From: a virus
Length of the DNA: 64,000 nt
Direction: 5' to 3' (one strand)
IMG/VR virus record: IMGVR_UViG_3300022200_000019
Coordinates: 148,918-212,917 of that record
Below are positions 1 to 8,187 of the stretch, piece by piece. The position numbers were made by a program, and so were the translations under genes. Every line of letters starts with the position of its first letter. The first letter of the stretch is position 1. The notes under the pieces are model-generated. The model saw nothing but the letters and a program-made list of their open reading frames with translations, had not been told where the DNA came from and searched no databases.

Positions 1-569
1 TTGACGCTGATGGTGTTTTATTAGATTGGATGTATGCTTTTGATCAATGGATGATCCGTCATGGATTTCAAGTAAAAGATCCAAACGGATATAAAGTAGA
101 CGAGCGTTTTTACATTGAGCATGATAAAGGCAAGATGTATGCCAAGATGTTTAATGAAAGTGCGTGGATTCGCAAACTTCCACCACACAAAGATGCTATT
201 CACTATGTAAAGAAATTACATCAAGAACACGGTTATGTATTCCACGTAATTAGTTCGCTTAGTGATGATGAATATTCTCAGCACCTGCGTACTAAGAACT
301 TGCGTGAATTGTTTGGTGATACTGTGTTTGAAAAGTATGTATATTTGGACACAGGTGCAGACAAGGACAATGCGTTATTGCCGTACAAGGACTCTGGTTG
401 TTATTGGGTAGAAGATAAGCCAGAAAACAGCGAATTAGGCTATAATATGGGGCTAACTCCACTACTTATGGAGCATGACCATAACGCTGATCACGTTAGT
501 GATAACGTGAAGCGTGTACAAAACTGGCGCGAAGTTTACGAAATTATTACCGAGAACGACACGTATTAA
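1..569 (+). CDS. HAD-superfamily phosphatase, 5' end cut off
   Basis: The reading frame is already open at base 3 and reads DADGVLLDW, which is HAD motif I (DxDGxxxD, nucleophile and acid/base aspartates). An internal ATG at 30 would remove this motif, so the gene starts upstream of the window. Further along, HVISSLSDD fits motif II (Ser/Thr after a strand) and WVEDKPEN fits the acidic motif IV. About 189 residues are visible. This size and lack of a large cap suit the small phage HAD proteins often annotated as 5'(3')-deoxynucleotidases, which remove phosphate from nucleotides, but the substrate cannot be read from sequence. It ends convergently with the radical SAM gene, with a 23-nt overlap of 3' ends. 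Confidence 0.75.
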   Translation, partial: DADGVLLDWMYAFDQWMIRHGFQVKDPNGYKVDERFYIEHDKGKMYAKMFNESAWIRKLPPHKDAIHYVKKLHQEHGYVFHVISSLSDDEYSQHLRTKNLRELFGDTVFEKYVYLDTGADKDNALLPYKDSGCYWVEDKPENSELGYNMGLTPLLMEHDHNADHVSDNVKRVQNWREVYEIITENDTY

Positions 570-1551
570 GGCATATATAGGGTTTGCCTGACATTATATC
601 AGGTAAATCCCACGACTTCTGCAATGTTGTAAACCATTCAACACATTCGCTTAGAGGATATTCCAGTGCATTGTTATTTTTAATCATTGGTTTAATTTGC
701 GAGTTGCCAGGTTGGTGCATAGTTTCCGGGTAAAATCCCGTAAAACAACATGGATATATAGAACCGTCGGCTGCTAGATAAATTTCTTGGTTTTGCATAG
801 ATATACAGTTTAATCTCGACGATTCGTCTATGTCTATTGACATTTTTATCGATGGATCAAACCAAGATAAATGATTGTTCAATAAATCAGTAACTTTAGG
901 TATGCCGCCAGGCCATCCATTAGTTCCTATCCAATATTCAAACTCTCCTTTTCTAGAATACACAGGGGTTTGGTTTCTTCCTTGGTCCCACAGTGTGAAA
1001 TCTGTAAACCCAAGATCTTTTGCTAATGCCTTGCATTCGTTGATCTGATGTTTGTTATGCATAAATGGTATAAATTTCCAAACAGCATTTCCGTTATTGT
1101 TAATAACAGATTTCGCGTTAGCAATAACTTTATTCCAATTCGTGTCTATTCTATAGGTGCTATGGGTATCTTCTAACCCATCCAATGCAAATAATATAGT
1201 GATGCGTCTATTTGCTAATTGTGCCCACCATTCTGGAGTATTAGCACTACCGTTAGTTTCGATTTGTATTTGCGAAGTGCTGTTAGTTAGAAAGTAATCA
1301 ACTATTTTTAGCGCATCCTTGGCGTTAGAAAAGTCGCCAAGGTTACCATTAAAGTTAACATGCCTGATTTGCTTTAAAAAATCAATAGAAAATATTTTCT
1401 GTATATCTTCTAATAAAAGTTCTGTTATCGGGTACCCAGAATTATAAGAATATCCGCGATAATTTCTCATGCACATTGGGCACCTAGCATTGCATCTAGT
1501 GGTTAACTCAATGTGCAGAGAACGTATACTGTTGATATCTAGCATCAACAT
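547..1551 (-). CDS. radical SAM protein with SPASM-like C-terminus
   Basis: The N-terminus contains CNARCPMC (residues about 20-27), the CxxxCxxC loop that holds the [4Fe-4S] cluster and cleaves S-adenosylmethionine. Extra cysteines follow near the C-terminus (LNCIS, YPCCF, the Cys of SECVEW and CLNTC), as in SPASM/twitch proteins that bind auxiliary clusters. At 334 residues it is a normal length for the family. The substrate is unknown: related enzymes mature peptides or modify small molecules. It sits 9 nt downstream of phoH on the same strand, so the two are probably co-transcribed. The start could be Met1 or Met3, because the first residues MLML give two choices and no clear ribosome binding site distinguishes them. 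Confidence 0.8.
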   Translation of the reverse strand: MLMLDINSIRSLHIELTTRCNARCPMCMRNYRGYSYNSGYPITELLLEDIQKIFSIDFLKQIRHVNFNGNLGDFSNAKDALKIVDYFLTNSTSQIQIETNGSANTPEWWAQLANRRITILFALDGLEDTHSTYRIDTNWNKVIANAKSVINNNGNAVWKFIPFMHNKHQINECKALAKDLGFTDFTLWDQGRNQTPVYSRKGEFEYWIGTNGWPGGIPKVTDLLNNHLSWFDPSIKMSIDIDESSRLNCISMQNQEIYLAADGSIYPCCFTGFYPETMHQPGNSQIKPMIKNNNALEYPLSECVEWFTTLQKSWDLPDIMSGKPYICLNTCRSR

Positions 1552-1560
1552 ATTTACATA

Positions 1561-2271
1561 TTAATTCTGGTATAAATTTAAAACTGTGTCAATAATTCTG
1601 TGTCGTTGAATGTCCTTGGTCGATAATTTACAAACAGTGATGCCAGATGTCTGTTCTTGAAGTCTAGCACAAAGATCAATAAGACCATTTTCAGACTTAC
1701 GGCGATCTGTTTGTTCTACGTCACCTGTTACAACAACCTTACTACCTTCACCAATACGTGTTAGTAGCATTTTCATTTGTCCAGGAGTGGCGTTTTGCAT
1801 TTCATCTCCGATAATCCAAGCGTTTTTGAATGTGCGACCTCTCATAAATGCTAGTGGGGCAACTTCCACAATTTGTTCTTCTAACATTCTTGCGATCTCT
1901 TGAGGCGTGTAATATTCACGTAATACGTCTAGTAATGGACGAGTCCAAGGTGCCATTTTTTCCTCAAGGGTACCTGGTAAGAAGCCATGCTGCTCATCTT
2001 CTACGCCTACTGCTGGTCTTGTTAGTACAATACGTTCGCAACGCCCCATTCTAAAACAACGGATTGCCGCTTGCATTGCTAGATATGTTTTGCCTGTACC
2101 TGCTGGGCCATAAGCAATAACAATGTCAGTGCTTGGATCAAGTAATCCTACAATATAGTTCTCTTGATTAAGTGATTTAGGAATTAACTCTGTTTGTCTT
2201 AGCTGTGTTTTTAATGCTGAATTAAAGTTAATAGTATTTTCATCTTTCTTTAAACGTTTGTTTCTAGCCAT
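1561..2271 (-). CDS. phoH: PhoH-like P-loop ATPase
   Basis: This is a 236-residue PhoH-family protein with Walker A GPAGTGKT near residue 55, Walker B IIGDEMQN near residue 153, and the family motif VVVTGDVEQTD near residue 178. PhoH proteins are ATPases, probably RNA helicase or RNA-processing related, and are among the commonest genes in marine phages. A role in phosphate stress is often proposed, but the phage function is not settled. The start is supported by an AAGGAG ribosome binding site just before the ATG on the minus strand. The 160-nt region between this gene and the divergent gene at 2432 should carry both promoters. No consensus sigma70 pair is obvious on the minus side. Confidence 0.92.
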   Translation of the reverse strand: MARNKRLKKDENTINFNSALKTQLRQTELIPKSLNQENYIVGLLDPSTDIVIAYGPAGTGKTYLAMQAAIRCFRMGRCERIVLTRPAVGVEDEQHGFLPGTLEEKMAPWTRPLLDVLREYYTPQEIARMLEEQIVEVAPLAFMRGRTFKNAWIIGDEMQNATPGQMKMLLTRIGEGSKVVVTGDVEQTDRRKSENGLIDLCARLQEQTSGITVCKLSTKDIQRHRIIDTVLNLYQN

Positions 2272-2418
2272 ATATCTCCTTCCTGACTTAATTTTATTTA
2301 AGGCCGCAATCAGATCAATATTACAGCTCAGTTATTGAAAATATTTTCGAGCTAAATAAATTTTTTGCACCCCTGAAAAACTTAAAATCACAAAATATAT
2401 TCCCAGTCCTGTATCGCG

Positions 2419-2426
2419 CATACATA
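2419..2426 (+). promoter_or_regulatory. late promoter variant, close to start codon
   Basis: CATACATA differs by one base from the CATAAATA late motif used elsewhere in the window. It lies 5 nt before the ATG at 2432, matching the 4-7 nt spacing of the better examples. Confidence 0.45.
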
Positions 2427-2431
2427 GTGTT

Positions 2432-3031
2432 ATGAACTTACCCAAACGTTTATTCTTTACAGGCGTACCAGGTTCTCGGTGGAGCGGCATTGCGCAGGTG
2501 CTAGAAGCACTACCAGGATTTAATACCACAGATCGCACACCAGAACGAACATACGAACACCATGCATACACAGGGCATGTGGGTGCATATTTTGGGCGTG
2601 GCATGGAATTCCCAGCTGAGCTGGATTTAGATACAATTGATAGTGCATGGACCGATCCAGCAGCTGGTACACAGATTGTTAAAAGTCATGACTGGGCGTA
2701 TAAACTCAATGAAATACGAGCTGTTGCTAAAGAAAACGGAGATTGGATAATGCTTGTTTACCGTCCCGATTTAGCGAGTCAAGCATGGTGGCACGAGGCC
2801 GGTGGATTCCAAATTAAATATCCAAACTACGGTGTATACCGAGACCATGCAGGAATGCTTGCAGAGATTGTAGCACAAAACAAGGCTATACTAAAATTTG
2901 GCCGGGACGTTCTTGCTCGTTGGGATTATTTTGATGCGTCTTGGATTGCTGCAAAGTTTGGCATTCCGATTAATGATATTCCAGACATAACACCCTGGGA
3001 TGACATACTCGTATCGGTGATAAAAATATGA
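2432..3031 (+). CDS. sulfotransferase-like protein
   Basis: The 199-residue protein opens with LFFTGVPGSRWSGIAQVLEAL, a glycine-rich loop after a beta strand that resembles the 5'-phosphosulfate loop of PAPS-dependent sulfotransferases. It contains KSHDWAY and LVYRPD segments resembling the 3'-phosphate-binding region. Sulfotransferases move a sulfuryl group from PAPS to a hydroxyl or amine on a sugar, lipid or protein. Similar short proteins occur in marine T4-like phages, where the substrate is not known. It overlaps the next gene by 4 nt (ATGA), suggesting translational coupling with the SGNH protein. An APS-kinase-like gene at 13735 could relate to PAPS supply, but that link is speculative. 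Confidence 0.6.
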   Translation: MNLPKRLFFTGVPGSRWSGIAQVLEALPGFNTTDRTPERTYEHHAYTGHVGAYFGRGMEFPAELDLDTIDSAWTDPAAGTQIVKSHDWAYKLNEIRAVAKENGDWIMLVYRPDLASQAWWHEAGGFQIKYPNYGVYRDHAGMLAEIVAQNKAILKFGRDVLARWDYFDASWIAAKFGIPINDIPDITPWDDILVSVIKI

Positions 3032-4278
3032 AAAATATATTAATAGTTGGAGATAGCTTTGCGGCCGACTGGACAGTAAAATATAAAGATCATTATTTAG
3101 GATGGCCAAATTTGCTAGCAACTGACTTTAACGTAACTAATTTGGCGCAAGCCGGATGCGGGGAATATAAAATTTGGTTGCAATTAACAAGTATTGATAT
3201 TAAAGATTATGACTTCATTATTGTTAGTCATACTAGTCCATCTAGAATATATGTTAAAAACCATCCAATACACAACACTGATACATTGCACAAGAACAGC
3301 GATTTAATTTACAATGATATTGTTAATCATTCAAAAAAACACAAAGAATTAAATGTTATAGTTAAATTTTTTGAAGAATATTTTGATTTGGATCAATCTG
3401 AATTTGTGCATAAATTAATACAACAACAAATTATTGACTATATAAAAGAAAAAACAGATGCGACAATTATAGAATTGTCGCATATCAAAGGAAATATTAT
3501 ACCTAATGCACGAGACACAATACAAGCTGAATTTTTATATCATGAAAAGCGGGCTGGGTTAATTAACCATTATACGCCCGACGACAACAAAAAAGTATTT
3601 AATATACTAAAAAGCATAATTAATGAGCCGATATTACGTAATATCTCAGCTTTCAAATTTTCATTTCGTAAATCTGCATTTGAAGGATCTGATGACAAGT
3701 TAATATTGTATGAATATAACTCTCGTGGATTTCGAGATGCAGAATGGCCAAAATCAATCAACGAACTTAAAAAATGTATATGGTGTTTTGGCGATAGCCA
3801 AACAGTCGGTGTCGGTGATGCCTATGAAAATACCTGGCCTAAATTGTTAGAAAAAAAAATTAATAAACGTTGTATTAACGTTAGCATGGTTGATGCTAGC
3901 AACGATTGGATTTTCGATAGAGTTAAAATGATCATTGATGTTATAAAACCAAAATTTATTGTAATACAATGGTCTTTTCTGCATCGGTATGAAGAAAATG
4001 CCGAGCAAAAACACTTTTGTGCCAATGAAATACTCGAGGATGATCTACGTTTAATTGACAAATTTGAAAAACAATATGACATTATTGAACAACTAGCAAA
4101 GAAGAATAATGTTAAAATTATACATTCGTCGGTTCCGAACGATATATTAAATAACTGTCTTGAAATAATTGTAGAAGACTTTGCTCGCGATAGTTGTCAC
4201 TATGGCGTTAAAACAGCAAATACATACACAGACAATGTTATTAAAAAAATAAAAGAATATGAACAGAAAGATTTTTAA
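3028..4278 (+). CDS. tandem SGNH-hydrolase-like protein (two domains)
   Basis: The 416-residue protein has two GDS blocks. The first is IVGDSFAADW at residues 5-14, and the second is FGDSQTVGVGD at about residue 252, each following a short hydrophobic strand. The second block is followed by FIVIQWSFLHRYEE, a typical later strand. SGNH/GDSL proteins are serine hydrolases that act on esters such as O-acetyl groups of sugars. The C-terminal Asp-x-x-His of the triad is not clear in either half, so one or both domains may be inactive or binding-only. Base composition is more AT-rich than the flanking nutrient genes. It overlaps the neighbours at both ends, so it is likely co-expressed with the sulfotransferase-like protein and the methyltransferase. 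Confidence 0.6.
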   Translation: MKNILIVGDSFAADWTVKYKDHYLGWPNLLATDFNVTNLAQAGCGEYKIWLQLTSIDIKDYDFIIVSHTSPSRIYVKNHPIHNTDTLHKNSDLIYNDIVNHSKKHKELNVIVKFFEEYFDLDQSEFVHKLIQQQIIDYIKEKTDATIIELSHIKGNIIPNARDTIQAEFLYHEKRAGLINHYTPDDNKKVFNILKSIINEPILRNISAFKFSFRKSAFEGSDDKLILYEYNSRGFRDAEWPKSINELKKCIWCFGDSQTVGVGDAYENTWPKLLEKKINKRCINVSMVDASNDWIFDRVKMIIDVIKPKFIVIQWSFLHRYEENAEQKHFCANEILEDDLRLIDKFEKQYDIIEQLAKKNNVKIIHSSVPNDILNNCLEIIVEDFARDSCHYGVKTANTYTDNVIKKIKEYEQKDF

Positions 4279-4966
4279 TAAACTCTTAGAAATAGTTAAG
4301 ACAAGTCCGCAACTGCTGCTTGATAACCATTTATTAGGACAGGCCATTGCTGGGGAATTCAACGTTAAATTGGATGTTGTTAACATCGACATTATTAAAT
4401 TGGTTAACCAAATTGAAGAAGCTGTATTAGAACAATACTTCTCAAGGACATGGCAGCCCGAAACTAAAAAGTACAAGTATAGCGGACTAGCTATCATTGA
4501 TCAAGTAAACTCGCTGAATCCAGATGCAGTACTTGACGCTGGCTGTGGATATAACGAGTTTAAAGGGAAGATTCAAAATTTAACAGGCATCGATCCGTAT
4601 AATGATCGTGCTGACATTAACGCACATATTTTAGACTACAAAACTGATGTAGAATACGATGTTGTTATTTGTTTAGGTAGTATCAACTTCGGCACAGCTG
4701 ATAAGATTTTTCAAGAAGTGCAGAAAGTGGTTAAATTAACTAAACCAGGCGGCTTAATTATCTTTCGCGTAAATCCTGGTATTCAACACGTTGCTAGAGA
4801 AAGTAAATGGATTGATTTTTTTGAGTGGGACATACCGTTCATTTTGAACGTAGCATATGCATTAAATTGTTCGGTAAAAGAATTACACACAGATACATCA
4901 CAAGATAAAAATCAGACATTGCTCAATGGCGAACGTTTATATTTTGTACTAGAAAAACAGCACTAA
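4259..4966 (+). CDS. class I SAM-dependent methyltransferase
   Basis: The 235-residue protein has the Rossmann SAM-binding motif VLDAGCGYNEF near residue 88, an acidic end of strand 2 (LTGIDPYND), motif IV YDVVICLGSINF, and the late motif LTKPGGLIIFRVNPG. These are the hallmarks of class I methyltransferases. The target could be a small molecule, glycan, nucleic acid or protein, and nothing in the sequence decides this. The start at 4259 overlaps the upstream gene by 20 nt, which suits coupled translation. A shorter start would lose little because the first 80 residues are outside the catalytic fold. Confidence 0.8.
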   Translation: MNRKIFNKLLEIVKTSPQLLLDNHLLGQAIAGEFNVKLDVVNIDIIKLVNQIEEAVLEQYFSRTWQPETKKYKYSGLAIIDQVNSLNPDAVLDAGCGYNEFKGKIQNLTGIDPYNDRADINAHILDYKTDVEYDVVICLGSINFGTADKIFQEVQKVVKLTKPGGLIIFRVNPGIQHVARESKWIDFFEWDIPFILNVAYALNCSVKELHTDTSQDKNQTLLNGERLYFVLEKQH

Positions 4967-4969
4967 ATA
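4963..4969 (+). promoter_or_regulatory. possible late promoter CTAAATA
   Basis: CTAAATA lies at the end of the methyltransferase gene, 90 nt before tctA. If used like a T4 late promoter, transcription would begin at about 4975, the first base of the hairpin at 4975-4992, making the hairpin the 5' end of the mRNA. Confidence 0.35.
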
Positions 4970-4974
4970 CCTCA

Positions 4975-4992
4975 AAACAACGAGTGTTGTTT
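4975..4992 (+). promoter_or_regulatory. hairpin repeated upstream of two genes (copy 1)
   Basis: AAACAACGAGTGTTGTTT forms a perfect 7-bp stem with a GAGT loop. A near-identical hairpin occurs at 8103-8120. In both places exactly 67 nt separate the hairpin from the next start codon. It may be a shared 5' mRNA stabiliser, an operator or, because T-rich sequence follows this copy, a weak terminator. Confidence 0.5.
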
Positions 4993-5059
4993 GTTTCTTT
5001 GAATAAAAATTGCTGATAGCGATTGCTCTATGTATTAACATATGTCATAATAGGAAATC

Positions 5060-6517
5060 ATGTCACCTGATCATATCCTTTGGTTAATAGCTGGTATTAT
5101 TTACGGACTGGTAGTAGGTATTATTCCTGTTGCTGGCGCAACAACCGGCTTGATTACAGTATTTTCATTTATTGGTATCTTTCAATACGGCGATCCTTAT
5201 GCCGGGGTAGTATTCACTACAGCGTTAGTCGCAGCAAGTGCCATTGGCGATTCGTTCGCCAGCGTAGTAATGAATATCCCAGGTGCCAATGGTAGTGCCG
5301 CTACAATGATTGATGGATTTCCACTAGCACGTAAAGGTAAAGGAGCATATGCTCTATCCTCTGCAATTACTACGAGCACAATTAACGGCTTATTATGGGG
5401 AGTAATAGTATTTTATATGCTGCCATATTACGGAAGTCTAATGATGATACTAGGAGTTCCGGAAATATTTGGGTTAATGATATTGGCATTAACGTGCATT
5501 GTATTCCTAAACAATCAGTATTGGGTGCGTGGTATAATTGCTATTGCATTGGGTATATTCTTAGGCTTAGTGGGAACAGACCCAGATACAAATGCAGCAC
5601 GTTGGACAGGTGGCTGGTTCTATTTAGAAGATGGCATTCAAATAATGGCGCTACTATCTGGACTGTTAGCATTTCCTGAACTAATTGAAGGATTACGCAA
5701 TCATGGTAAACCAACCCCGCTTACCTCAAGAACACAATGGGGGCAAGTATGGGATGGTATTAAGGACAGTTGGCGCTATCGCTGGTTAGGCTTTAGAGGC
5801 GGTGTAGTTGGTGCTATTGTAGGCGCACTTCCTGGTTTAGGCGGCAATATTGCTGACTGGATGGCTTACGCACAAACAACAGCTACTTGTAAAAATGAAA
5901 AAATTCCGTTTGGTCAAGGAAATATTAAAGGTGTTATTGGTTGTGAGGGTGCCAACAATGCACATAAAGCAACCGCATATTTGCCGACTGTTTTGTTTGG
6001 TATTCCCGGTGCTCCGTTTGCCGCCGTAGTACTGGGACTGTTTTCATATCTCGGTTTTGAACTAGGTTCTATTAGCCTATTAGATGACAAACAATTTTTT
6101 GAAAGTCTTACTGCCGGTTATATGTGGGCATTGGTACTCACTTTCCCTGTTGCATTATTAACTATACGTTGGTTAACAATGATGACTCAATTACCGTTTA
6201 AGTATTTCTTTTGGCCTATTCTAGCAACTATTGTTTGGGCAAGCGTACAATACACAGGTGGGTGGGAAGATTATGCTGTATTAGTTATTTTTACGATATT
6301 AGGTTTATTCTTACGCAAATACAAGTTTAGTCGTCCGGCTCTTGTTATTGGCTTTATTTTATCCGACAAAATCGAAGCACTATATAAACAAGTGAGTGTT
6401 CTTTATACGCCAGAACAGTTGATCTCTCGTCCAGGATTTGTTATAATACTCGTGTTAACTGTGATTGCACTAGTATATGGACTGTTCTTTCACAAAAACA
6501 AAATTGAATTCACTTAA
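5060..6517 (+). CDS. tctA: TctA-like tripartite tricarboxylate transporter permease
   Basis: This 485-residue polytopic membrane protein has the duplicated TctA signature: GLVVGIIPVAGATTG near residue 17 and GGVVGAIVGALPGLGGN near residue 250. It also has the family block CEGANNAHKATAYLPTVLFGIPGAPF. TctA is the large inner-membrane permease of TTT systems, which take up citrate and other carboxylates using a periplasmic binding protein and sodium or proton gradients. The length is close to cellular TctA (about 500 residues), and no breaks are seen. The binding protein follows 9 nt later and a small membrane protein follows that, so the operon looks like a full three-part transporter. Such a system is unusual in a phage. 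The transported substrate is not known. Confidence 0.88.
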   Translation: MSPDHILWLIAGIIYGLVVGIIPVAGATTGLITVFSFIGIFQYGDPYAGVVFTTALVAASAIGDSFASVVMNIPGANGSAATMIDGFPLARKGKGAYALSSAITTSTINGLLWGVIVFYMLPYYGSLMMILGVPEIFGLMILALTCIVFLNNQYWVRGIIAIALGIFLGLVGTDPDTNAARWTGGWFYLEDGIQIMALLSGLLAFPELIEGLRNHGKPTPLTSRTQWGQVWDGIKDSWRYRWLGFRGGVVGAIVGALPGLGGNIADWMAYAQTTATCKNEKIPFGQGNIKGVIGCEGANNAHKATAYLPTVLFGIPGAPFAAVVLGLFSYLGFELGSISLLDDKQFFESLTAGYMWALVLTFPVALLTIRWLTMMTQLPFKYFFWPILATIVWASVQYTGGWEDYAVLVIFTILGLFLRKYKFSRPALVIGFILSDKIEALYKQVSVLYTPEQLISRPGFVIILVLTVIALVYGLFFHKNKIEFT

Positions 6518-6526
6518 GGAGAAACT

Positions 6527-7696
6527 ATGAAAAAGTGGTTGGCCGCAATGGCTATGTTTGTCGCGTTACCTGCGAGCGCAACATATACAATGATTATTCC
6601 GCAGGAAGCAGGCGGCGGTACTAGTGTATGGGCTAGTATTATTGCTAAACATCTCGAAAAGCATCTAGGTGAAGAGATTGTATTACAGCACATTCCGGGT
6701 GCTCGCGATATTCCAGCATTTAACAAATTTCACAATGAACTACAGAACGATGACAAAACTATTATGGTAAGTCATGGTGGCAATGCTGAAAGTTACCTCA
6801 TTGAGGAAGTTGATTACAACTACAAGGAATATGAGCCTATTGGCGGTATGAATCTGTCAATTGTAACTGCTGGTCGCACAGGCACTGATCCAACCAAGGA
6901 TCCAATCCGCTTTAGTTCTGGTTCAGGAAATAACCCGGATGTAATGGCATTTACATTGCTTGCGTGCGGTGAGTTGCCTACAATTGATGATTATGTTGCG
7001 TGTTTTAAAGATAAAGTTACATTTGTTAAGGGCATGAAATCTGGTGATCGTCGTCTTGCATTTATGCGTGGTGAACTAAATGCTACTCGCGAATCAACCG
7101 CTGCGTTTATTAAGCACGTCCAGCCATTGATTGATAAAGGCGAAGCAGAACTTTGGTTCAGTCACGGTGTACTTGATCTTGAAACTGGCTTAGTTATGCC
7201 CGACGACAACTATTCCGTTGGTAGTTTTGATCAATACTATTTCCAGAAGTACAGTAAAAACCCAAGTGGTCCGTTGTACGATGCATACATCCTTGTAAAG
7301 CAGTATCGCGATGCACTACAGAAAGCACTATGGATGCGTAAAGGTAACCCAAATGCGCCAGCAGTTAAGGCTGCACTTGTAGCAATGCTTGCTGATCCAG
7401 AAGCACAGGCTGCTATTGAAAAGAAAGCAGGTAAGTATGGCTGGAATGTTGGCCCAGATTTGCTCAAAGCTGTAGACATTCTAAGTAACTTAACCAAGCG
7501 TCAAGCACTACAGGATCTTGTTCAATTCCAAGCTGAGGCACTTGGTGTTAAGGCTGTGTACAAAGCAGACATCACTGTGGATGCCAACGCTGCTGAACGT
7601 ATGGTGAACAATACCTCACGCAGATTAGACCAAGCAGAAGAATCCTCTCTTAGTGCAACTGATCGTGCAATTAAATGGGTTAAAGACTTGTTCTAA
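6527..7696 (+). CDS. tctC: TctC-like periplasmic solute-binding protein
   Basis: The 389-residue protein starts with a clear signal peptide (MKKWLAAMAMFVALPASA, cleavage after ASA). It continues with YTMIIPQEAGGGTSVWA, which matches the start of TctC/Bug-type binding proteins, where the loop after the first strand contacts the carboxylate ligand. It would bind a carboxylate in the periplasm and pass it to TctA. It is longer than usual for Bug proteins (about 320 residues), with an extended C-terminal helical region. A good ribosome binding site (AAGGAG) precedes the ATG. The gene lies between the permease and the small membrane gene, whose ATG directly follows this stop codon. Confidence 0.8.
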   Translation: MKKWLAAMAMFVALPASATYTMIIPQEAGGGTSVWASIIAKHLEKHLGEEIVLQHIPGARDIPAFNKFHNELQNDDKTIMVSHGGNAESYLIEEVDYNYKEYEPIGGMNLSIVTAGRTGTDPTKDPIRFSSGSGNNPDVMAFTLLACGELPTIDDYVACFKDKVTFVKGMKSGDRRLAFMRGELNATRESTAAFIKHVQPLIDKGEAELWFSHGVLDLETGLVMPDDNYSVGSFDQYYFQKYSKNPSGPLYDAYILVKQYRDALQKALWMRKGNPNAPAVKAALVAMLADPEAQAAIEKKAGKYGWNVGPDLLKAVDILSNLTKRQALQDLVQFQAEALGVKAVYKADITVDANAAERMVNNTSRRLDQAEESSLSATDRAIKWVKDLF

Positions 7697-8053
7697 ATGG
7701 AATTGCTACTAACAAACGCAATTTATGTATCATATCGTTTGTTAGTTAGCGGGCCAATAGTTCGTACATTAAACAGGTATCTTACGTATTACTTGGCTGT
7801 GTTTGTAATGGCACAGTTAAGTTTTGCGTATGATACCTTCGTCTTTGGATACTATTTTAATGCTCAGGAATTACCCCACATATTAGATTACTTGTATTCT
7901 GATTTATTGTACACGTTACGAGTTATTGCTGCTTGGTGGGTAATTAAGCAATTATGGAATTGGATTGGCAACTATTGGATAGCGGTATTCTTAGGTGCTG
8001 AATTAACTTTTGTAACAGACTATTTCATTTTTAAAGATTTATTTGTAGGCTAA
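7697..8053 (+). CDS. small four-helix membrane protein, possible TctB counterpart
   Basis: The 118-residue protein has about four hydrophobic segments (residues about 5-22, 30-50, 66-85 and 93-113) and few charged residues. It begins at the base after the tctC stop. In cellular TTT operons the third component, TctB, is a small membrane protein of about 150 residues with four helices. Position and topology therefore suggest it plays that part here. I see no family motif, so the TctB assignment is inference from context only. After this gene comes a 134-nt gap with a CTAAATA motif and the second copy of the repeated hairpin. Confidence 0.55.
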   Translation: MELLLTNAIYVSYRLLVSGPIVRTLNRYLTYYLAVFVMAQLSFAYDTFVFGYYFNAQELPHILDYLYSDLLYTLRVIAAWWVIKQLWNWIGNYWIAVFLGAELTFVTDYFIFKDLFVG

Positions 8054-8102
8054 ATACATTTGGTATCGCAAGATACTATCCATTTTGTGTTTGAATTATT
8101 TA

Positions 8103-8120
8103 CAACAACGAGTGTTGTTG
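8103..8120 (+). promoter_or_regulatory. hairpin repeated upstream of two genes (copy 2)
   Basis: CAACAACGAGTGTTGTTG forms a 7-bp stem with a GAGT loop and shares the 16-nt core AACAACGAGTGTTGTT with the hairpin at 4975-4992. It lies 67 nt before the ATG at 8188, the same distance as copy 1 from its gene. Confidence 0.5.
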
Positions 8121-8187
8121 GTCTTTAGAGTTAAAGTCTTTTAAATAAGACAAACATTCACATTTTAAACATAAAGAGGATATTCAA

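Noticed and set aside
2350-2357. CTAAATAA as late promoter of the sulfotransferase-like gene
   Set aside because: It lies about 75 nt upstream, and the closer CATACATA at 2419 fits the usual spacing better.
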